Assembly (NCBI RefSeq): GCF_008087625.1
Contig: NZ_CP042997.1
Span: 9,858,001-9,922,000, forward strand
Length of the DNA: 64,000 nt
Source of the DNA: Aquisphaera giovannonii
Lineage (GTDB): Bacteria; Planctomycetota; Planctomycetia; Isosphaerales; Isosphaeraceae
Reading direction: 5' to 3'
Shown: piece after piece, positions 10,201-18,505 of the stretch
How the letters are laid out: each line of letters opens with the position of its first letter
Position numbering within the stretch: the stretch's first letter is position 1
Position numbers and translations under genes: made by a program
The notes under the pieces: model-generated
The model's database searches: none
What the model was told of the DNA's origin: nothing
What the model saw: only the letters and a program-made list of their open reading frames with translations

Positions 10201-10450
10201 CCATCCGCAGCCAGGCCTCGACGTCCGCCCTCTGCTCCTCGACCGGCTGGCCCGTCAGGTCCTCCCACCACCGGCGCAGGGTGTCGAAGTCCGACCCGTC
10301 CCCCTCGAGGTCCCACGACCAGACGGCCTGCCCGATGACCGCCGCCAGCGCGCGGAACCGCTCCTCGTTCCGCCCCGGCGGATCCCCCGACCGCGCAACG
10401 GCCGCCGCGACACCGCGACCGACGGACTCCCCATCCGCTGCCTGGCTCAT
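7295..10450 (-). CDS. Multi-PAS hybrid sensor histidine kinase with receiver domain
   Basis: A 1051-residue soluble hybrid kinase. The start at 10450 (MSQAADG) is preferred because the upstream in-frame part is low complexity and a GGGG ribosome site precedes this ATG. Five PAS domains come first (roughly 30-155, 175-295, 300-420, 430-560, 565-695). Then come a HisKA domain with the phospho-acceptor His in ALLAHELRNPLAP, a HATPase domain (NLLTNSAKYTPGGG, DSGIGIP, LGIGLALVKG) and a C-terminal receiver with VLVVDDNRDG and phospho-acceptor Asp in ILMDVGMPRLNG. No membrane helix is visible, so it senses a cytoplasmic signal. PAS 3 and PAS 5 are very alike (YEYIFVPVFAADG against YDYIFVPILGADG), pointing to internal duplication. 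No partner regulator gene adjoins it. Confidence 0.92.
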   Translation of the reverse strand: MSQAADGESVGRGVAAAVARSGDPPGRNEERFRALAAVIGQAVWSWDLEGDGSDFDTLRRWWEDLTGQPVEEQRADVEAWLRMVHPDDLATAETWLRSFRSGTAYEIEYRVRARRGGWRHVRSRGVPIPGADGAAREWVGTLEDVTEQRNAAAERDRLLAEAEAERRRLEEVFRHAPSFMAVLRGPGHVFERVNDRYVELIGGRDVAGRPVREALPEIEGQGYFELLDEVYRTGEPRAFVDARVVIRRPEGLVERTIEFVYQPIRDAAGAVSGVLVQGIDLTERREAEEALSRVVAESERQRRMFDTALSHTADFVYTFDAAGRFTYANKALLDLWGKGLPEALGRDFRELGYPPELAARLQRQVREVLETGRPLRDDTPYTSQFGTRLYEYIFVPVFAADGSVEAVAGSTRDVTDRTRDAEALRGSEQRYRALVTATSDSVYRMSPDWSELRQLAGRAFLAEAGGPGRPWIEAYVPPDERPRVLEAVAAAVASRGVFELEHRVYRADGGVGWIFSRAVPILGDGGEVVEWFGTASDVTRRKRAEEGLARVVEEAGRRKRLYETILSNTPDLVYVFGLDHRFVYANDVLLRMWGRTWDEAIGRNCLELGYEPWHAAMHDREIEQVVATKRPIRGEVPFSGTFGRRIYDYIFVPILGADGEVEGVAGTTRDVTERKEAEEALREADRKKGDFIALLAHELRNPLAPIRNGLQVIRISAGDPAAVEAARAMMDRQLTHMVRLVDDLLDVSRIGRSKMELRRARVTLAEVVRHAVEAAAPAIREAGHELTVALPPEPVFLDADLTRLAQVFSNLLTNSAKYTPGGGTIRVSAARSGGEVVASVRDSGIGIPASALPKIFDMFSQVDRPAERTAGGLGIGLALVKGLVEMHGGSVSAESAEGRGSTFTVRLPVAGPEAEAAAVGAPAAVAGGRLRVLVVDDNRDGALSMAEMLRLLGHEVATAHDGLEAVAAAAAFRPEVILMDVGMPRLNGLDATRRIREQPWGRSPTIIALTGWGHDNDRARTRDAGCDGHLVKPVELADLQELVRELRGRGG

Positions 10451-11615
10451 GCCGCCCCTGCCGCCTTCCAGCCCACGCCGGCTCACCTTCCCCTTCGGCC
10501 GTTCGACGGCCCTGCCCGCGACGTCTTCATGCAATTTACACGCCACCGCCCGAGGCCCGCCACCGCCGGACCTCCCCCGCCCCACGCGAACCCCGCCGAC
10601 CGTGGGTCCGCTCGCCACGTACCCGGACCGCCACGCATCGCCACAAACCCATACATAGAAGTAACTTGCCACCGAAACCCGGCAGGCCAGCCGCCCTCAT
10701 ATCAGCGGCCTCAGCCCCGGCCACCGGGCGGACGGGCCGGCCCCATGCGGCCCCGCGGCCGAGGCGAGCTGGGGCGGCCTCGCGACGGTCGGGCCTCCGC
10801 GCCCCGCGCCGGGCGCGAAGGTTCCGCCCGGCCTTTCCCGCAGGGAGGCGTCTCCCGGCGGTCGGCCGGGGGTGCGGGCAACGGGCATCGGTCCCGAGCC
10901 GGCGGCCCGGCCGCCCCGGCCGCGGCGTGGGTTCGCTCGTCGCGAGCCCCTGCTTCGAAGACCCGACCACAAATCCTTGTCCCCAAGAGTGTTGACATCG
11001 GTTTTCGAACGGCTTCGCCGGCACCCAAGCAGGGTGGTCGGCCTGCCCCCGAGGCGAGCTTGACGGTCGGCACGGGCCCGGGGAGGCTCGAACCCGACGG
11101 GCTTTCCACGTTCCCTCATGCCGACGATCCGCGCGCACGGGGTGGCCGGGGCGGAGCCGAAGGCGACGCCCCGCGACCGCCGTGGCGGCGGGCCGACAGG
11201 GTTCGGCCCGCACGGCCCCGGCCACGCCGACCGAGGGACGCGGCGAGTCGGCCCGCGACGCCCCCGGCCCGGCGCGCCCGGACGATCGGCACTCCGGACC
11301 GACGGGCCGCGTCCCGGGTGCCTTGCCACGCCGCGTCCCCGGGCCGGTCGAGAGCGTCGCATTCCGCCGGTTCGCCGGGACCTGGGCCTCGGTCACCATC
11401 GTCGGGGTCTCCGCGTCGAATACGGGGGATCGGGAGACGGGCGCACGATGCCGCGCCCTCTACCCAGACACGATCCCCCCGTCGGCCCCGCCGCTTTCAT
11501 GCCCGCGACAGGAACCCGCCGGGCCGCTCCGGATGGCAGGATCGCGCCCCGGCCCGGTCCGGTCGCGTGGTCCCGCCTGCCGCCCGCCGCCCCTCCGGCC
11601 ACCCCGGGGCCGGGC
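10451..11615. other. 1.2 kb stretch with no convincing gene
   Basis: Many overlapping open frames cross this stretch on both strands, but their products are dominated by Arg, Pro and Gly and match nothing. A dip in G+C at about 10960-11030, containing TGTCAACACTCTTGGGGAC on the minus strand, is the only local structure seen. It holds the promoter side of the hybrid kinase gene and the downstream side of the SIMPL-like gene. Confidence 0.55.
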
Positions 11616-12554
11616 CTACCTGGCCCCGTGCGGGTCGATCTCGTACTTGACCTTGAGGTAGAGCGTGAACTGCACGACCGGCTCGAGGAGGACGGGGTCG
11701 ATGACCCGGTCGAAGCCGTCGGCGTCGAGTCCGTTGAAGTAGAAGGTCCGGCCCTTGCGAGCCGACTGCACGGCGTAGCGCTGGCGATCGGGGGTCATGC
11801 CCATCGCCTCGCCCTCGGCAGCGACGTAGGAGTCGTACATCTCGGTCGGGTAGTAGGCCGCCGACCGCTCGGCGAACACCTGGGCCGGGGGCAACAGCTT
11901 CAGCTCGAGCAGCGCCTCGTGGCGGGCCTTCTTCCGCTTGATGACCCCGGTCGCCTCCTCCATCAGGCGGTCGTGCACCCGGCCGAGGTCCTTCACGACG
12001 TAGTCCACCTTCACCAGGTCGTGGATCTCCGCCCCGACCGCGGTGTCGATCAGCCGGTCGATCATCGCGCGGTCCCGGAACCGGACCGAGACGTTCTGCT
12101 TCAGCTCGAAGCCGGAGGGCGTCTCGCGGGCGACGTCCTTCTCGAGCTCGAAGCGGTACACCTTCGACTGGGCGACGTAGTCCACGTAGACGTCGTTCTC
12201 CCCGCCCCCGAGCGCGTTGGCCGCCCGCGTGAAGGCCTCGACGGCCGCCGCGACCTTCCGCCCGCTCTCGGCCACCGTCGCGCCGTCGCGGCCGACGGCG
12301 AAGACGACAACATGGTTATATTCATTAATGCTCACTATAACTTTAGCCCCCCCCACGAACATGCTCGTCCCGCTCGGCGGCAGCTCCTCCTTCGTCAGGC
12401 TGCGCTTGCCCCGCTCGTTCTGCTCCGCCCTCTGCCTGCCCCCGCCCTGCGCGAATTCGACGTTCCCCCCACCTGCGCCCGCGAGGACGCGGGAACCGCC
12501 AGCTGAGGAGTGGGCCGGGGCCGGGCATCGGCTGCCGCACCCGCGCCTGCTCAT
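11616..12554 (-). CDS. SIMPL (DUF541)-like protein
   Basis: A protein of about 312 residues if started at the ATG at 12554, which has AAAGGA just upstream. The frame is open further upstream, so the start is not certain. From about residue 55 the sequence shows the alternating strand pattern of SIMPL/DUF541 proteins (VIVSINEYNHVVVFAVGRDG, then ALGGGENDVYVDYVAQSKVY, then a lysine-rich helix GVIKRKKARHEALLELK). The first 40 residues are Cys-, Ser- and Gly-rich and do not form a clear signal peptide, although SIMPL proteins are usually exported. The role of the family is poorly known. A tRNA or IS boundary is not visible at this end. Confidence 0.5.
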   Translation of the reverse strand: MSRRGCGSRCPAPAHSSAGGSRVLAGAGGGNVEFAQGGGRQRAEQNERGKRSLTKEELPPSGTSMFVGGAKVIVSINEYNHVVVFAVGRDGATVAESGRKVAAAVEAFTRAANALGGGENDVYVDYVAQSKVYRFELEKDVARETPSGFELKQNVSVRFRDRAMIDRLIDTAVGAEIHDLVKVDYVVKDLGRVHDRLMEEATGVIKRKKARHEALLELKLLPPAQVFAERSAAYYPTEMYDSYVAAEGEAMGMTPDRQRYAVQSARKGRTFYFNGLDADGFDRVIDPVLLEPVVQFTLYLKVKYEIDPHGAR

Positions 12555-12789
12555 CCGTCCTTTCATCCGCGTGAACGAGGACCGATGATCGAGCTCACCG
12601 CCGAGCCGGGCGTACCGCTGCCAGGCTGAGGGTGTCGGGTGCGAGGATGTCATAGCGGGCCGCTTCCGCTCGGGGGATTGGGCTGGCGCGCCAATCGCCG
12701 TCGTCCCGCTCGGGCCCGTCCCGTCTGAACTGCGCACGCCGGTTGGGAACCATAGGTGGACACGGTCATCGAAATCGACATCGGCTGCC

Positions 12790-12797
12790 TCCCTGAG
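12790..12797. repeat. Target site duplication, left copy
   Basis: TCCCTGAG at 12790-12797 recurs at 14114-14121 directly outside the insertion sequence. Keeping a single copy restores the reading frame of the interrupted gene. Confidence 0.7.
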
Positions 12798-14113
12798 GGC
12801 CCGGGCAAAAATAACCTGAGCAACTGGAGTATCGCTGGACGGCCAGTGACGTTATCCTCTGGCCGTGCAGGATGCCACTCGCATTGAACGGATTCGGGCG
12901 AAGTTCTGCGCCCTGGACGCAGTCCTGGATGAGAGGTCCAGGCGGCAGTGGGCGGCCGCGGAGGCGCGCGAATACGGGTACGGCGGTGTGACTGCCCTAT
13001 CCCTCGCCACGGGGTTGGCTCGCAACACGATCGCGGCCGGAATGCGGGAGCTCGAGTATCGCGAACTCCACCCCGACGAACCGGTCTCGACCCGGCTGCG
13101 ACACAGCGGCGCGGGGCGGAAGCGCCGGACCGAGGCCGATCCCGACCTGGCCGCGGCGCTGGAGGCGCTGCTGGAGCCGCTGACGCGGGGCGACCCGATG
13201 TCGCCGTTGCGCTGGACGTGCAAGAGCACGCGACGGTTGGCGGCAGAGTTGAGCGGGCAGGGGCATCGGGTCGGCTACCGCACGGTGGCGTGGCTGCTCC
13301 ACGAGGCCGGCTACAGCCTGCAGGCCAACCGCAAGACCCGCGAGGGGAACCAGCACCCCGACCGGAACGCCCAGTTCGAGTTCATCAACGCACAGGCGGC
13401 GCGGTTCCAGAAGCGGCGCCAGCCGGTGATCTCGGTGGACACGAAGAAGAAGGAGTTGATCGGGGATTTCAAGAACGGCGGCCGCGAGTGGCGCCCCGAG
13501 GGGCGGCCGGAGCCGGTGCGCGTCCACGACTTCCGGGACAAGGAGCTGGGCAAGGCGATCCCCTACGGCGTGTACGACGTGACCAACAACCAGGGCTGGG
13601 TCAGCGTGGGGATCGATCATGACACCGCCTACTTCGCGGCCGCGAGCATCGGCCGATGGTGGCGAGAGATGGGGGCCCCCCGCTTCCCCCGCGCGACCGA
13701 GTTGTTCATCACCGCGGACGGCGGGGGCAGCAACGGTTACCGCACCCGGTTGTGGAAGGTGGCGTTGCAGGGCCTGGCCGATCAGATCGGCCTGAAGCTA
13801 ACGGTGAGCCACTTCCCGCCGGGCACGAGCAAGTGGAACAAGGTGGAGCACCGGCTGTTCAGCTTCATCACACAGAACTGGCGAGGCAAGCCGCTGGTGA
13901 GCGTCCAGGTCATCGTCAACTTGATCGCCGCCACGCGAACCAAGAAGGGCCTGGTTGTGAGAGCCGCGCTCGATGAAGGCAAGTACGAGACGGGCATCAT
14001 TGTGACCGACGAGCAAATGGCCGGGCTCCAGTTGAAGCCCGCTAGCTTCCACGGCGAATGGAATTACACCATCAAGCCGCGCTCGAGAACTTGATCAGTT
14101 TATTTTTGCCCGG
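12798..14113 (+). mobile_element. ISAzo13-like insertion sequence, about 1.3 kb
   Basis: The element spans about 1316 bp and carries one transposase gene. Terminal inverted repeats share CCGGGCAAAAATAA exactly (12801-12814 and, inverted, 14100-14113); identity continues imperfectly inward for another ten or so bases. Three extra bases (GGC) lie outside the left repeat if the 8-base duplication TCCCTGAG marks the true borders. Both ends and the transposase are intact, so the copy may still be mobile. It is the only insertion sequence seen in the window. Confidence 0.85.
12865..14094 (+). CDS. ISAzo13-family DDE transposase
   Basis: A 409-residue transposase, full length for the family, with a GTG start at 12865. 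An N-terminal helix-turn-helix region (VTALSLATGLARNTIAAGM, about 42-60) should bind the element ends. The catalytic domain shows candidate acidic residues Asp192 (VISVDTKKKELIG), Asp285 (FITADGGGSNGYRTRLWK) and Glu328 (SKWNKVEHRLFSFI), in the contexts typical of ISAzo13 transposases. The DDE enzyme would cut and join the ends of its own element. No frameshift or stop interrupts it. The gene sits inside a split host gene, in the same orientation. Confidence 0.92.
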   Translation: MQDATRIERIRAKFCALDAVLDERSRRQWAAAEAREYGYGGVTALSLATGLARNTIAAGMRELEYRELHPDEPVSTRLRHSGAGRKRRTEADPDLAAALEALLEPLTRGDPMSPLRWTCKSTRRLAAELSGQGHRVGYRTVAWLLHEAGYSLQANRKTREGNQHPDRNAQFEFINAQAARFQKRRQPVISVDTKKKELIGDFKNGGREWRPEGRPEPVRVHDFRDKELGKAIPYGVYDVTNNQGWVSVGIDHDTAYFAAASIGRWWREMGAPRFPRATELFITADGGGSNGYRTRLWKVALQGLADQIGLKLTVSHFPPGTSKWNKVEHRLFSFITQNWRGKPLVSVQVIVNLIAATRTKKGLVVRAALDEGKYETGIIVTDEQMAGLQLKPASFHGEWNYTIKPRSRT

Positions 14114-14121
14114 TCCCTGAG
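14114..14121. repeat. Target site duplication, right copy
   Basis: Second copy of TCCCTGAG, directly after the right terminal repeat of the insertion sequence. Confidence 0.7.
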
Positions 14122-14562
14122 CTGGCGGTCTCCGGGCCGATCGTCATGGCGATCGATGAGCGGCTGGCGTTCAGCTTCAATGCGACTCGCCCGACGCCCG
14201 ACGGGCGGAGGGCCGACGCGAGCCGGGCGGTGGTCAAGGTCGGGCCGTGCCTGGCGTTCCAGTTCGGCCACCCGAACGACGAGGCCCTCCCGGGGCATCC
14301 GCTCTACGACCGGGGGTTCGAGGGCGTGGCGGTCCACGAGGTGCTGGAGTCGCCCAGGATCGCGGAGCCGGCCCGGCAGAACCGAGTCCGGTTCCCCGGC
14401 TCCGACTTGGCCGCGCGGGCAGTCCGGCACTTCCTGTCCTCGTCTTCTGAGAGCACCCTGGAAGTGCTCGGCAACGGGCTCGACGTCTCGGTGTCGGATG
14501 ATCCGCTCGAGGTGATCGTCGGCCGCGAGCAGGCCTGGCTATTCCGTGAGCCGGCCCTGTAG

Positions 14563-15144
14563 CCCAAGCCCATCAAATCCCCGAAGGTGCCGCAGTTCCC
14601 GGGGTGCCGGCTCGTGCCCGATGGGAACGAGACCACGCCCGTATCCTCGGCTTCGCGGAACGCGACCGAGACGCCAGCGACGGGATGCGGCCAGCCCCTT
14701 TGGCGAGCCGCCTCGTTCGCCCGCGGCCGGAGCGGGCGAGCCGCATCGCGACGCCCTCTCGTCGGGGTCGTTTCCCTGGTCTTCCGGGGCGCGGCCGCGA
14801 AGTCCCGGGGGCTCGCCCGGTCACCGGGAAGAATTGGCTGCCACGGGGCGAGGCCCGGGAACGCGCCGCAATCGTGATGTGTTCCTGGCGGGAACGGCCC
14901 TGGGGTTTCGGTCAGGATAGGCGGACCGATCCCGGGCGACGGTGGGCGCCCTGCCCTCGGTCCGCCGGGCCCGTCCCTGGCGGGCATGATGCCGGGATCG
15001 TGATACGGGGGCGGAGACCGGGGCGAGGGCCGTGGGCGATCCCTCGCCGTCGCATCCGATTTTTCCTGCCGCCGCTTCGGGTCAAGTTAAGCTCTTTTGA
15101 TCTTGCGGATGGGTACCTTCCCTCCAGGACAAAGGAGAACAGCC
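14563..15144. other. Gene-free stretch upstream of the cystatin-like gene
   Basis: No plausible coding frame is seen; open frames here give Arg/Pro/Gly-rich products. The last 60 bases drop in G+C (TTTTTCCTGCCGCC, then AAGTTAAGCTCTTTTGATC) and are the likely promoter region of the next gene. Confidence 0.5.
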
Positions 15145-15426
15145 ATGTCAGTCGGCGTGCCCGGCGGGTATTCGGGATGGAGCTTCGATCTGACGTCGGA
15201 GGCCACGGGCGTCTTCCGCGAGGCGCTGCAAGGCGTCGTGGGCGTGGAGTACGAGCCGTTCGCGTTCGCCACCCAGGTGGTGGAAGGGGTCAACTATTCC
15301 TTCCTGGCCAAGGCACGCCCGGTCGTGCCCGACCCGCAGCTCAACGTGGCGCAGGTGCATGTGTTTGCGCCCTTGCCCGGGCAGGGATCGCCCAAGCTCG
15401 AGGGCATCGAGGTCATCCAGCCCTGA
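15145..15426 (+). CDS. Cystatin-like cysteine protease inhibitor homologue
   Basis: A 93-residue protein with an excellent ribosome site (AAAGGAGAACAGCC before the ATG). The layout matches the stefin/cystatin fold: an N-terminal Gly pair (PGG, residues 6-8), an alpha helix EATGVFREALQG (19-30), then a strand entering the QxVxG hairpin as QVVEG at 44-48, followed by NYSFLAKA and later VHVFAPLPG and KLEGIEVI. In cystatins the Gly and QxVxG loop wedge into the active site of papain-like proteases. No signal peptide is present, so this copy would act in the cytoplasm. Inhibition is inferred from the motif and not shown. A papain-like enzyme is encoded at 49600-52134, but that one is exported. Confidence 0.75.
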   Translation: MSVGVPGGYSGWSFDLTSEATGVFREALQGVVGVEYEPFAFATQVVEGVNYSFLAKARPVVPDPQLNVAQVHVFAPLPGQGSPKLEGIEVIQP

Positions 15427-15691
15427 TCGGTGCGGGGCGTGGGGGCCCCCGGGGCACCGTCGCGGGGCCCCGCGGTCCCCGGCCATGCCCGCGAGGCGGC
15501 CATGCGGCAGCGGCCTCCGTGCGCCCCTGCCTTGCATGGAGGGCGGGGCCGTGTTGCGAGGTGAGGGAACTCGGCGGTCCGGACGACGCCGGGAAAGCGA
15601 CGGCCTCCGGAGGTAGTGCCTCACGGCGTCCGTCCCGGGCGCGGTAAGTTCGTCAGGGCCCGTCGATCGTCGCGCGGGGCGGGTCGGTCGC

Positions 15692-17713
15692 GTGCGGCGA
15701 AGGACAACAGCCCGGGACCCTGCGGTGAGCCAGAATCCTCGTTCGCGGATCCGCCGGAGGCTGCTCGGCCGGGTCCTCGTGCTGGCCGCGATCACCCTGA
15801 TCGCCGTGATCGTCGGGACGCTGGCCCTGTCGATCCGCGGGGGCCGGAAATTGCTCCCGGGCTTCGGGGCCGGCGCCCGCGAGGCGCGCGACGTCTACGC
15901 CGGCGCCTTGTATGAGAACGCCAACCCCCGGGTCGCCTACGTCGGGGATGAGGCGTGCGTCGGCTGCCATCGCGCGATCGCGGAGGACTATCGGACGCAC
16001 CCGATGGGCCGGTCGCTGGCCCCGATCGACGCCGGACGCGGGACGCCTCCGGCCGGGGCCGGGGAGAAGGCGCTCTTCGAGTGGAACGGGCTCCAGTTCT
16101 CCGCCGAGCATCGCGACGGCCGGGTCTTCCACAAAGCGACGCGCCGGGAGCCGGGCGGGGAGACGCTCGCGGAGGTCGAGTGCGAGGTGAAATACGCGCT
16201 CGGCTCGGGCACCCGGGGCGCCAGCTTCCTGGTCGAGCGGGACGGCTTCGTCTCGCTCTCGCCGGTCGCCTGGTTCGCCCAGGAGGGCCGATGGGGGGTC
16301 TCCCCCGGGTACGGCGAGGGGTCGCAGCAGACGAACTTCGAGCGGGCGGTCTATCCCGAGTGCCTCTACTGCCACGCGAACCAGGTGCGCCCCGTGGCGG
16401 GCCCGCTGAATCGCTACGAGACGCCGGTCTTCCGGGGCCACGCGATCGGGTGCGAGCGGTGCCACGGCCCGGGCGGGCTCCACGTCCGCGAAGACGCCCG
16501 CGCGGCGAGCCCGGGGCGGACCATCGTCAACCCGGCCAGCCTGGCCCCGGAGCTGCGCGAATCGGTCTGCCAGCAATGCCACCTTCAGGGGGCCTTCCGC
16601 ACCCCGCGGGCCGGCCTGGGGGCGTTCGACTACCGCCCGGGCCTGCCGCTGCACCGGTTCTGGGCGGTCTTCCAGCGCCCCGACGGGAGCCGCGAGCAGT
16701 CGGACGCCGTCGGGCACGTGGAGCAGCTCGGGACGAGCCGCTGCTTCCTGGAGAGCGAAGGGCGTCTCGGCTGCATCTCCTGCCACGATCCCCACAAGCT
16801 GCCCGAGCCGTCCGCGAAGGCGGACTACTACCGGAGGCGCTGCCTGGATTGCCACCAGCAGCGGGGCTGCTCGCTGCCCCGGGCCGAGCGCGAGGCCCGC
16901 GGCCAGGCCGAGGATTGCGTCGGCTGCCACATGCCCCGGCTCAAGGTCGCGAACATCCCCCACACCGCCGCGACCGATCATCGGATCCCGCGCGGTGTGC
17001 CGGGCCGCGACGCCGGGCGACCGCGGGCCCCGGCGGGGCCGGACGCCCGGGCCTTGCTGGTCGACTACTTCGACGCCCGGAGGACCGAGGAGGAACGATC
17101 GGCCGGCCGGCGCGACCTGGGGGTCGCCCTGGCGTGGGTCTCCGGCCGCCTAGGCCCGAAGTCCGGCCTGACGACGATGAGCGCGACGCAGGCCGTCCCC
17201 CTGCTCCAGGAGGCCCTGCGGGACCGGCCCGACGACCGGGCGGCCGGCAATTCGCTGGGCGCCGCGCTGGAGGCCCTGGGCCGCGGCCCCGAGGCGCTGG
17301 ACGCCTACGAGGCGGTCCTGCGGGCCGCCCCGGACGACGAGATGGCGCTGCGGTCGTCCGGCAGCCTGGCGGCGAGCCTGCGGCGATACGACCTGGCCCG
17401 GGAATCCCTCCGGAGGACGATCGCGGTCAATCCGTGGCGGTCCGATTACCGCCTGGCCCTGGCGAAGATCCTCTCCCAGGCCGGAGACTGGCCGGGCGCC
17501 CTCGCCGCCGCCCGGGAGGCCCTCGGGCTCGACCCGAACCAGCCCGAGGCGCGGTCCATCCTCATCCAGGGCCATCTCCGGGCCGGGGAGGCCGCGAAGG
17601 CCGAGGCGGAGCTGCAAACCTTGCTCCGCTTCTATCCGGCCGGTCGCGAGATCTGGCAGCAATGGTACGAGGACCAGAAGCGTGCGGCCGCGGCGGGAGG
17701 AAATCCGCTGTGA
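15692..17713 (+). CDS. Seven-haem c-type cytochrome with C-terminal TPR repeats
   Basis: A 673-residue membrane-anchored protein. A hydrophobic helix (LVLAAITLIAVIVGTLAL, about 29-46) anchors or exports it. Seven CxxCH haem motifs start at residues 89, 224, 254, 293, 361, 384 and 409, as in multihaem nitrite-reductase-like and cytochrome c554-like proteins. After about residue 440 come at least four TPR units (QAVPLLQEALRDRPDD, EALDAYEAVLRAAPDD, and so on). Such fusions are common in planctomycetes beside TPR-VCBS-ASPIC proteins, one of which lies at 20678-23698. An electron-transfer role outside the cytoplasm is likely; the donor and acceptor are unknown. The start is GTG at 15692; GTG at 15725 is an alternative. 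Confidence 0.88.
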   Translation: MRRRTTARDPAVSQNPRSRIRRRLLGRVLVLAAITLIAVIVGTLALSIRGGRKLLPGFGAGAREARDVYAGALYENANPRVAYVGDEACVGCHRAIAEDYRTHPMGRSLAPIDAGRGTPPAGAGEKALFEWNGLQFSAEHRDGRVFHKATRREPGGETLAEVECEVKYALGSGTRGASFLVERDGFVSLSPVAWFAQEGRWGVSPGYGEGSQQTNFERAVYPECLYCHANQVRPVAGPLNRYETPVFRGHAIGCERCHGPGGLHVREDARAASPGRTIVNPASLAPELRESVCQQCHLQGAFRTPRAGLGAFDYRPGLPLHRFWAVFQRPDGSREQSDAVGHVEQLGTSRCFLESEGRLGCISCHDPHKLPEPSAKADYYRRRCLDCHQQRGCSLPRAEREARGQAEDCVGCHMPRLKVANIPHTAATDHRIPRGVPGRDAGRPRAPAGPDARALLVDYFDARRTEEERSAGRRDLGVALAWVSGRLGPKSGLTTMSATQAVPLLQEALRDRPDDRAAGNSLGAALEALGRGPEALDAYEAVLRAAPDDEMALRSSGSLAASLRRYDLARESLRRTIAVNPWRSDYRLALAKILSQAGDWPGALAAAREALGLDPNQPEARSILIQGHLRAGEAAKAEAELQTLLRFYPAGREIWQQWYEDQKRAAAAGGNPL

Positions 17714-18158
17714 GCGGCCCCGCCCGGGTCCGGGGCATGGCCCGCGTCGCGGGCCGAGGAGGGCCCAGAGAATCTTTCGCAAAATCGGCCTTTCCCGCTG
17801 GACGGCGGGAGTCCATCGTCTTAGATTAAACCGATCTCCAACCCTTCGCCTCGTGAAGGCCTTAAAACGCAATCATGAATTGAAGCCGTCACGCCATCGG
17901 ATGGGTCACCGCGCGACGGCCCTCTTGAATTCCTCCGCTCCTGGGGATCTCGCAGGCATCCGGGCTCCACGCAGCTAGTCTCACAGCCGCCTCCGGACGA
18001 GAGATTCGCATGGCAAGCATGGTCCCCGCAGGGCCTGGTCCCCCTGCGCCGACCGGGAACCGACGTCCGCGTCCGCGAAGCATCCGATCGATCCTCGCCA
18101 CAACCCCCTCGCGCGGGGCCGCGATCGCGGCCCGCGCCCATCAGGAGGAGGAGAAGCC
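17714..18158. other. Intergenic stretch upstream of the lipoprotein gene
   Basis: No coding frame of good composition was found. A G+C dip runs from about 17780 to 17880 (for example CTTAGATTAAACCGATC and AAAACGCAATCATG), where a promoter is likely. The last 20 bases hold the GGAGGAGG ribosome site of the next gene. Confidence 0.5.
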
Positions 18159-18377
18159 TTGCGCCGCAATTGCATTCGCCTTTTCATTCCCTCATTGATG
18201 ACGTTCGTGATCGGCTCCGCTCCGTTCCTCGCGGGCTGCGAATCCTCCCAGGAGGGGACGTCCGCCCAGTTCGACGCGAAGGCCAACCTCAAGCAGCAGG
18301 ACGCCATGAGGTCGTACATGGAGAAGAACAAGCCGAGCGCCGGGAAGGCGGCGAAGGCGAAGGGCAAGGCGGGCTGA
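18159..18377 (+). CDS. Small lipoprotein of unknown function
   Basis: A 72-residue protein starting with TTG at 18159, chosen because CAGGAGGAGGAGAAGCC lies directly upstream. Residues 1-27 are a signal peptide ending in the lipobox LAGC, so Cys27 would be lipidated. The mature part (about 45 residues) is Lys/Ala-rich and ends in AAKAKGKAG, with no recognisable domain. It sits 128 bases ahead of the DUF1559 pseudopilin gene in the same orientation and may be co-transcribed; small lipoproteins in front of DUF1559 genes are frequent in planctomycetes. Confidence 0.8.
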   Translation: MRRNCIRLFIPSLMTFVIGSAPFLAGCESSQEGTSAQFDAKANLKQQDAMRSYMEKNKPSAGKAAKAKGKAG

Positions 18378-18505
18378 GGCCCCGCCGCTCCCCGCGGGGC
18401 CCGCGGCCGTCGACCCTCGCCGGGGCCGCCGCCCGGGAGGCCCTCGAGGATCCAACACGAAGCGTTCATACCATCAATCGCGGTATCGAGTACGAGGAGT
18501 TCGAC

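Larger units (their letters stand above)
12756..14562 (+). pseudogene. Small hypothetical gene split by the insertion sequence
   Basis: The left part starts at GTG 12756, directly after an in-frame stop, and reads VDTVIEIDIGCLPE up to 12797. The right part continues in the same frame from CTG at 14122 (LAVSGPIVMAIDERLAFSF) to the stop at 14562. Removing the element plus one copy of the 8-base duplication joins the two perfectly and gives a protein of about 160 residues. The family is not recognised; notable blocks are FQFGHPNDEALPGHPLYDRG, a C-terminal HFLSSSSESTLEVL and the end VGREQAWLF. An internal ATG at 14146 could still yield a 138-residue product, so partial function cannot be excluded. 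Confidence 0.75.

Noticed and set aside
10536-11399. Possible genes in the 1.2 kb stretch upstream of the hybrid kinase
   Set aside because: Several overlapping frames on both strands, none with a ribosome site, normal composition or recognisable domain.
6686-11650. A 1654-residue plus-strand frame across the DUF2254 and hybrid kinase genes
   Set aside because: It spans two well-supported minus-strand genes and a gene-free region; the product is composition-driven.
15080-15096. Sigma-54-like element before the cystatin-like gene (GGGTCAAGTTAAGC)
   Set aside because: GG and GC are at the right distance, but the flanking bases do not fit GGCAC or TTGC.
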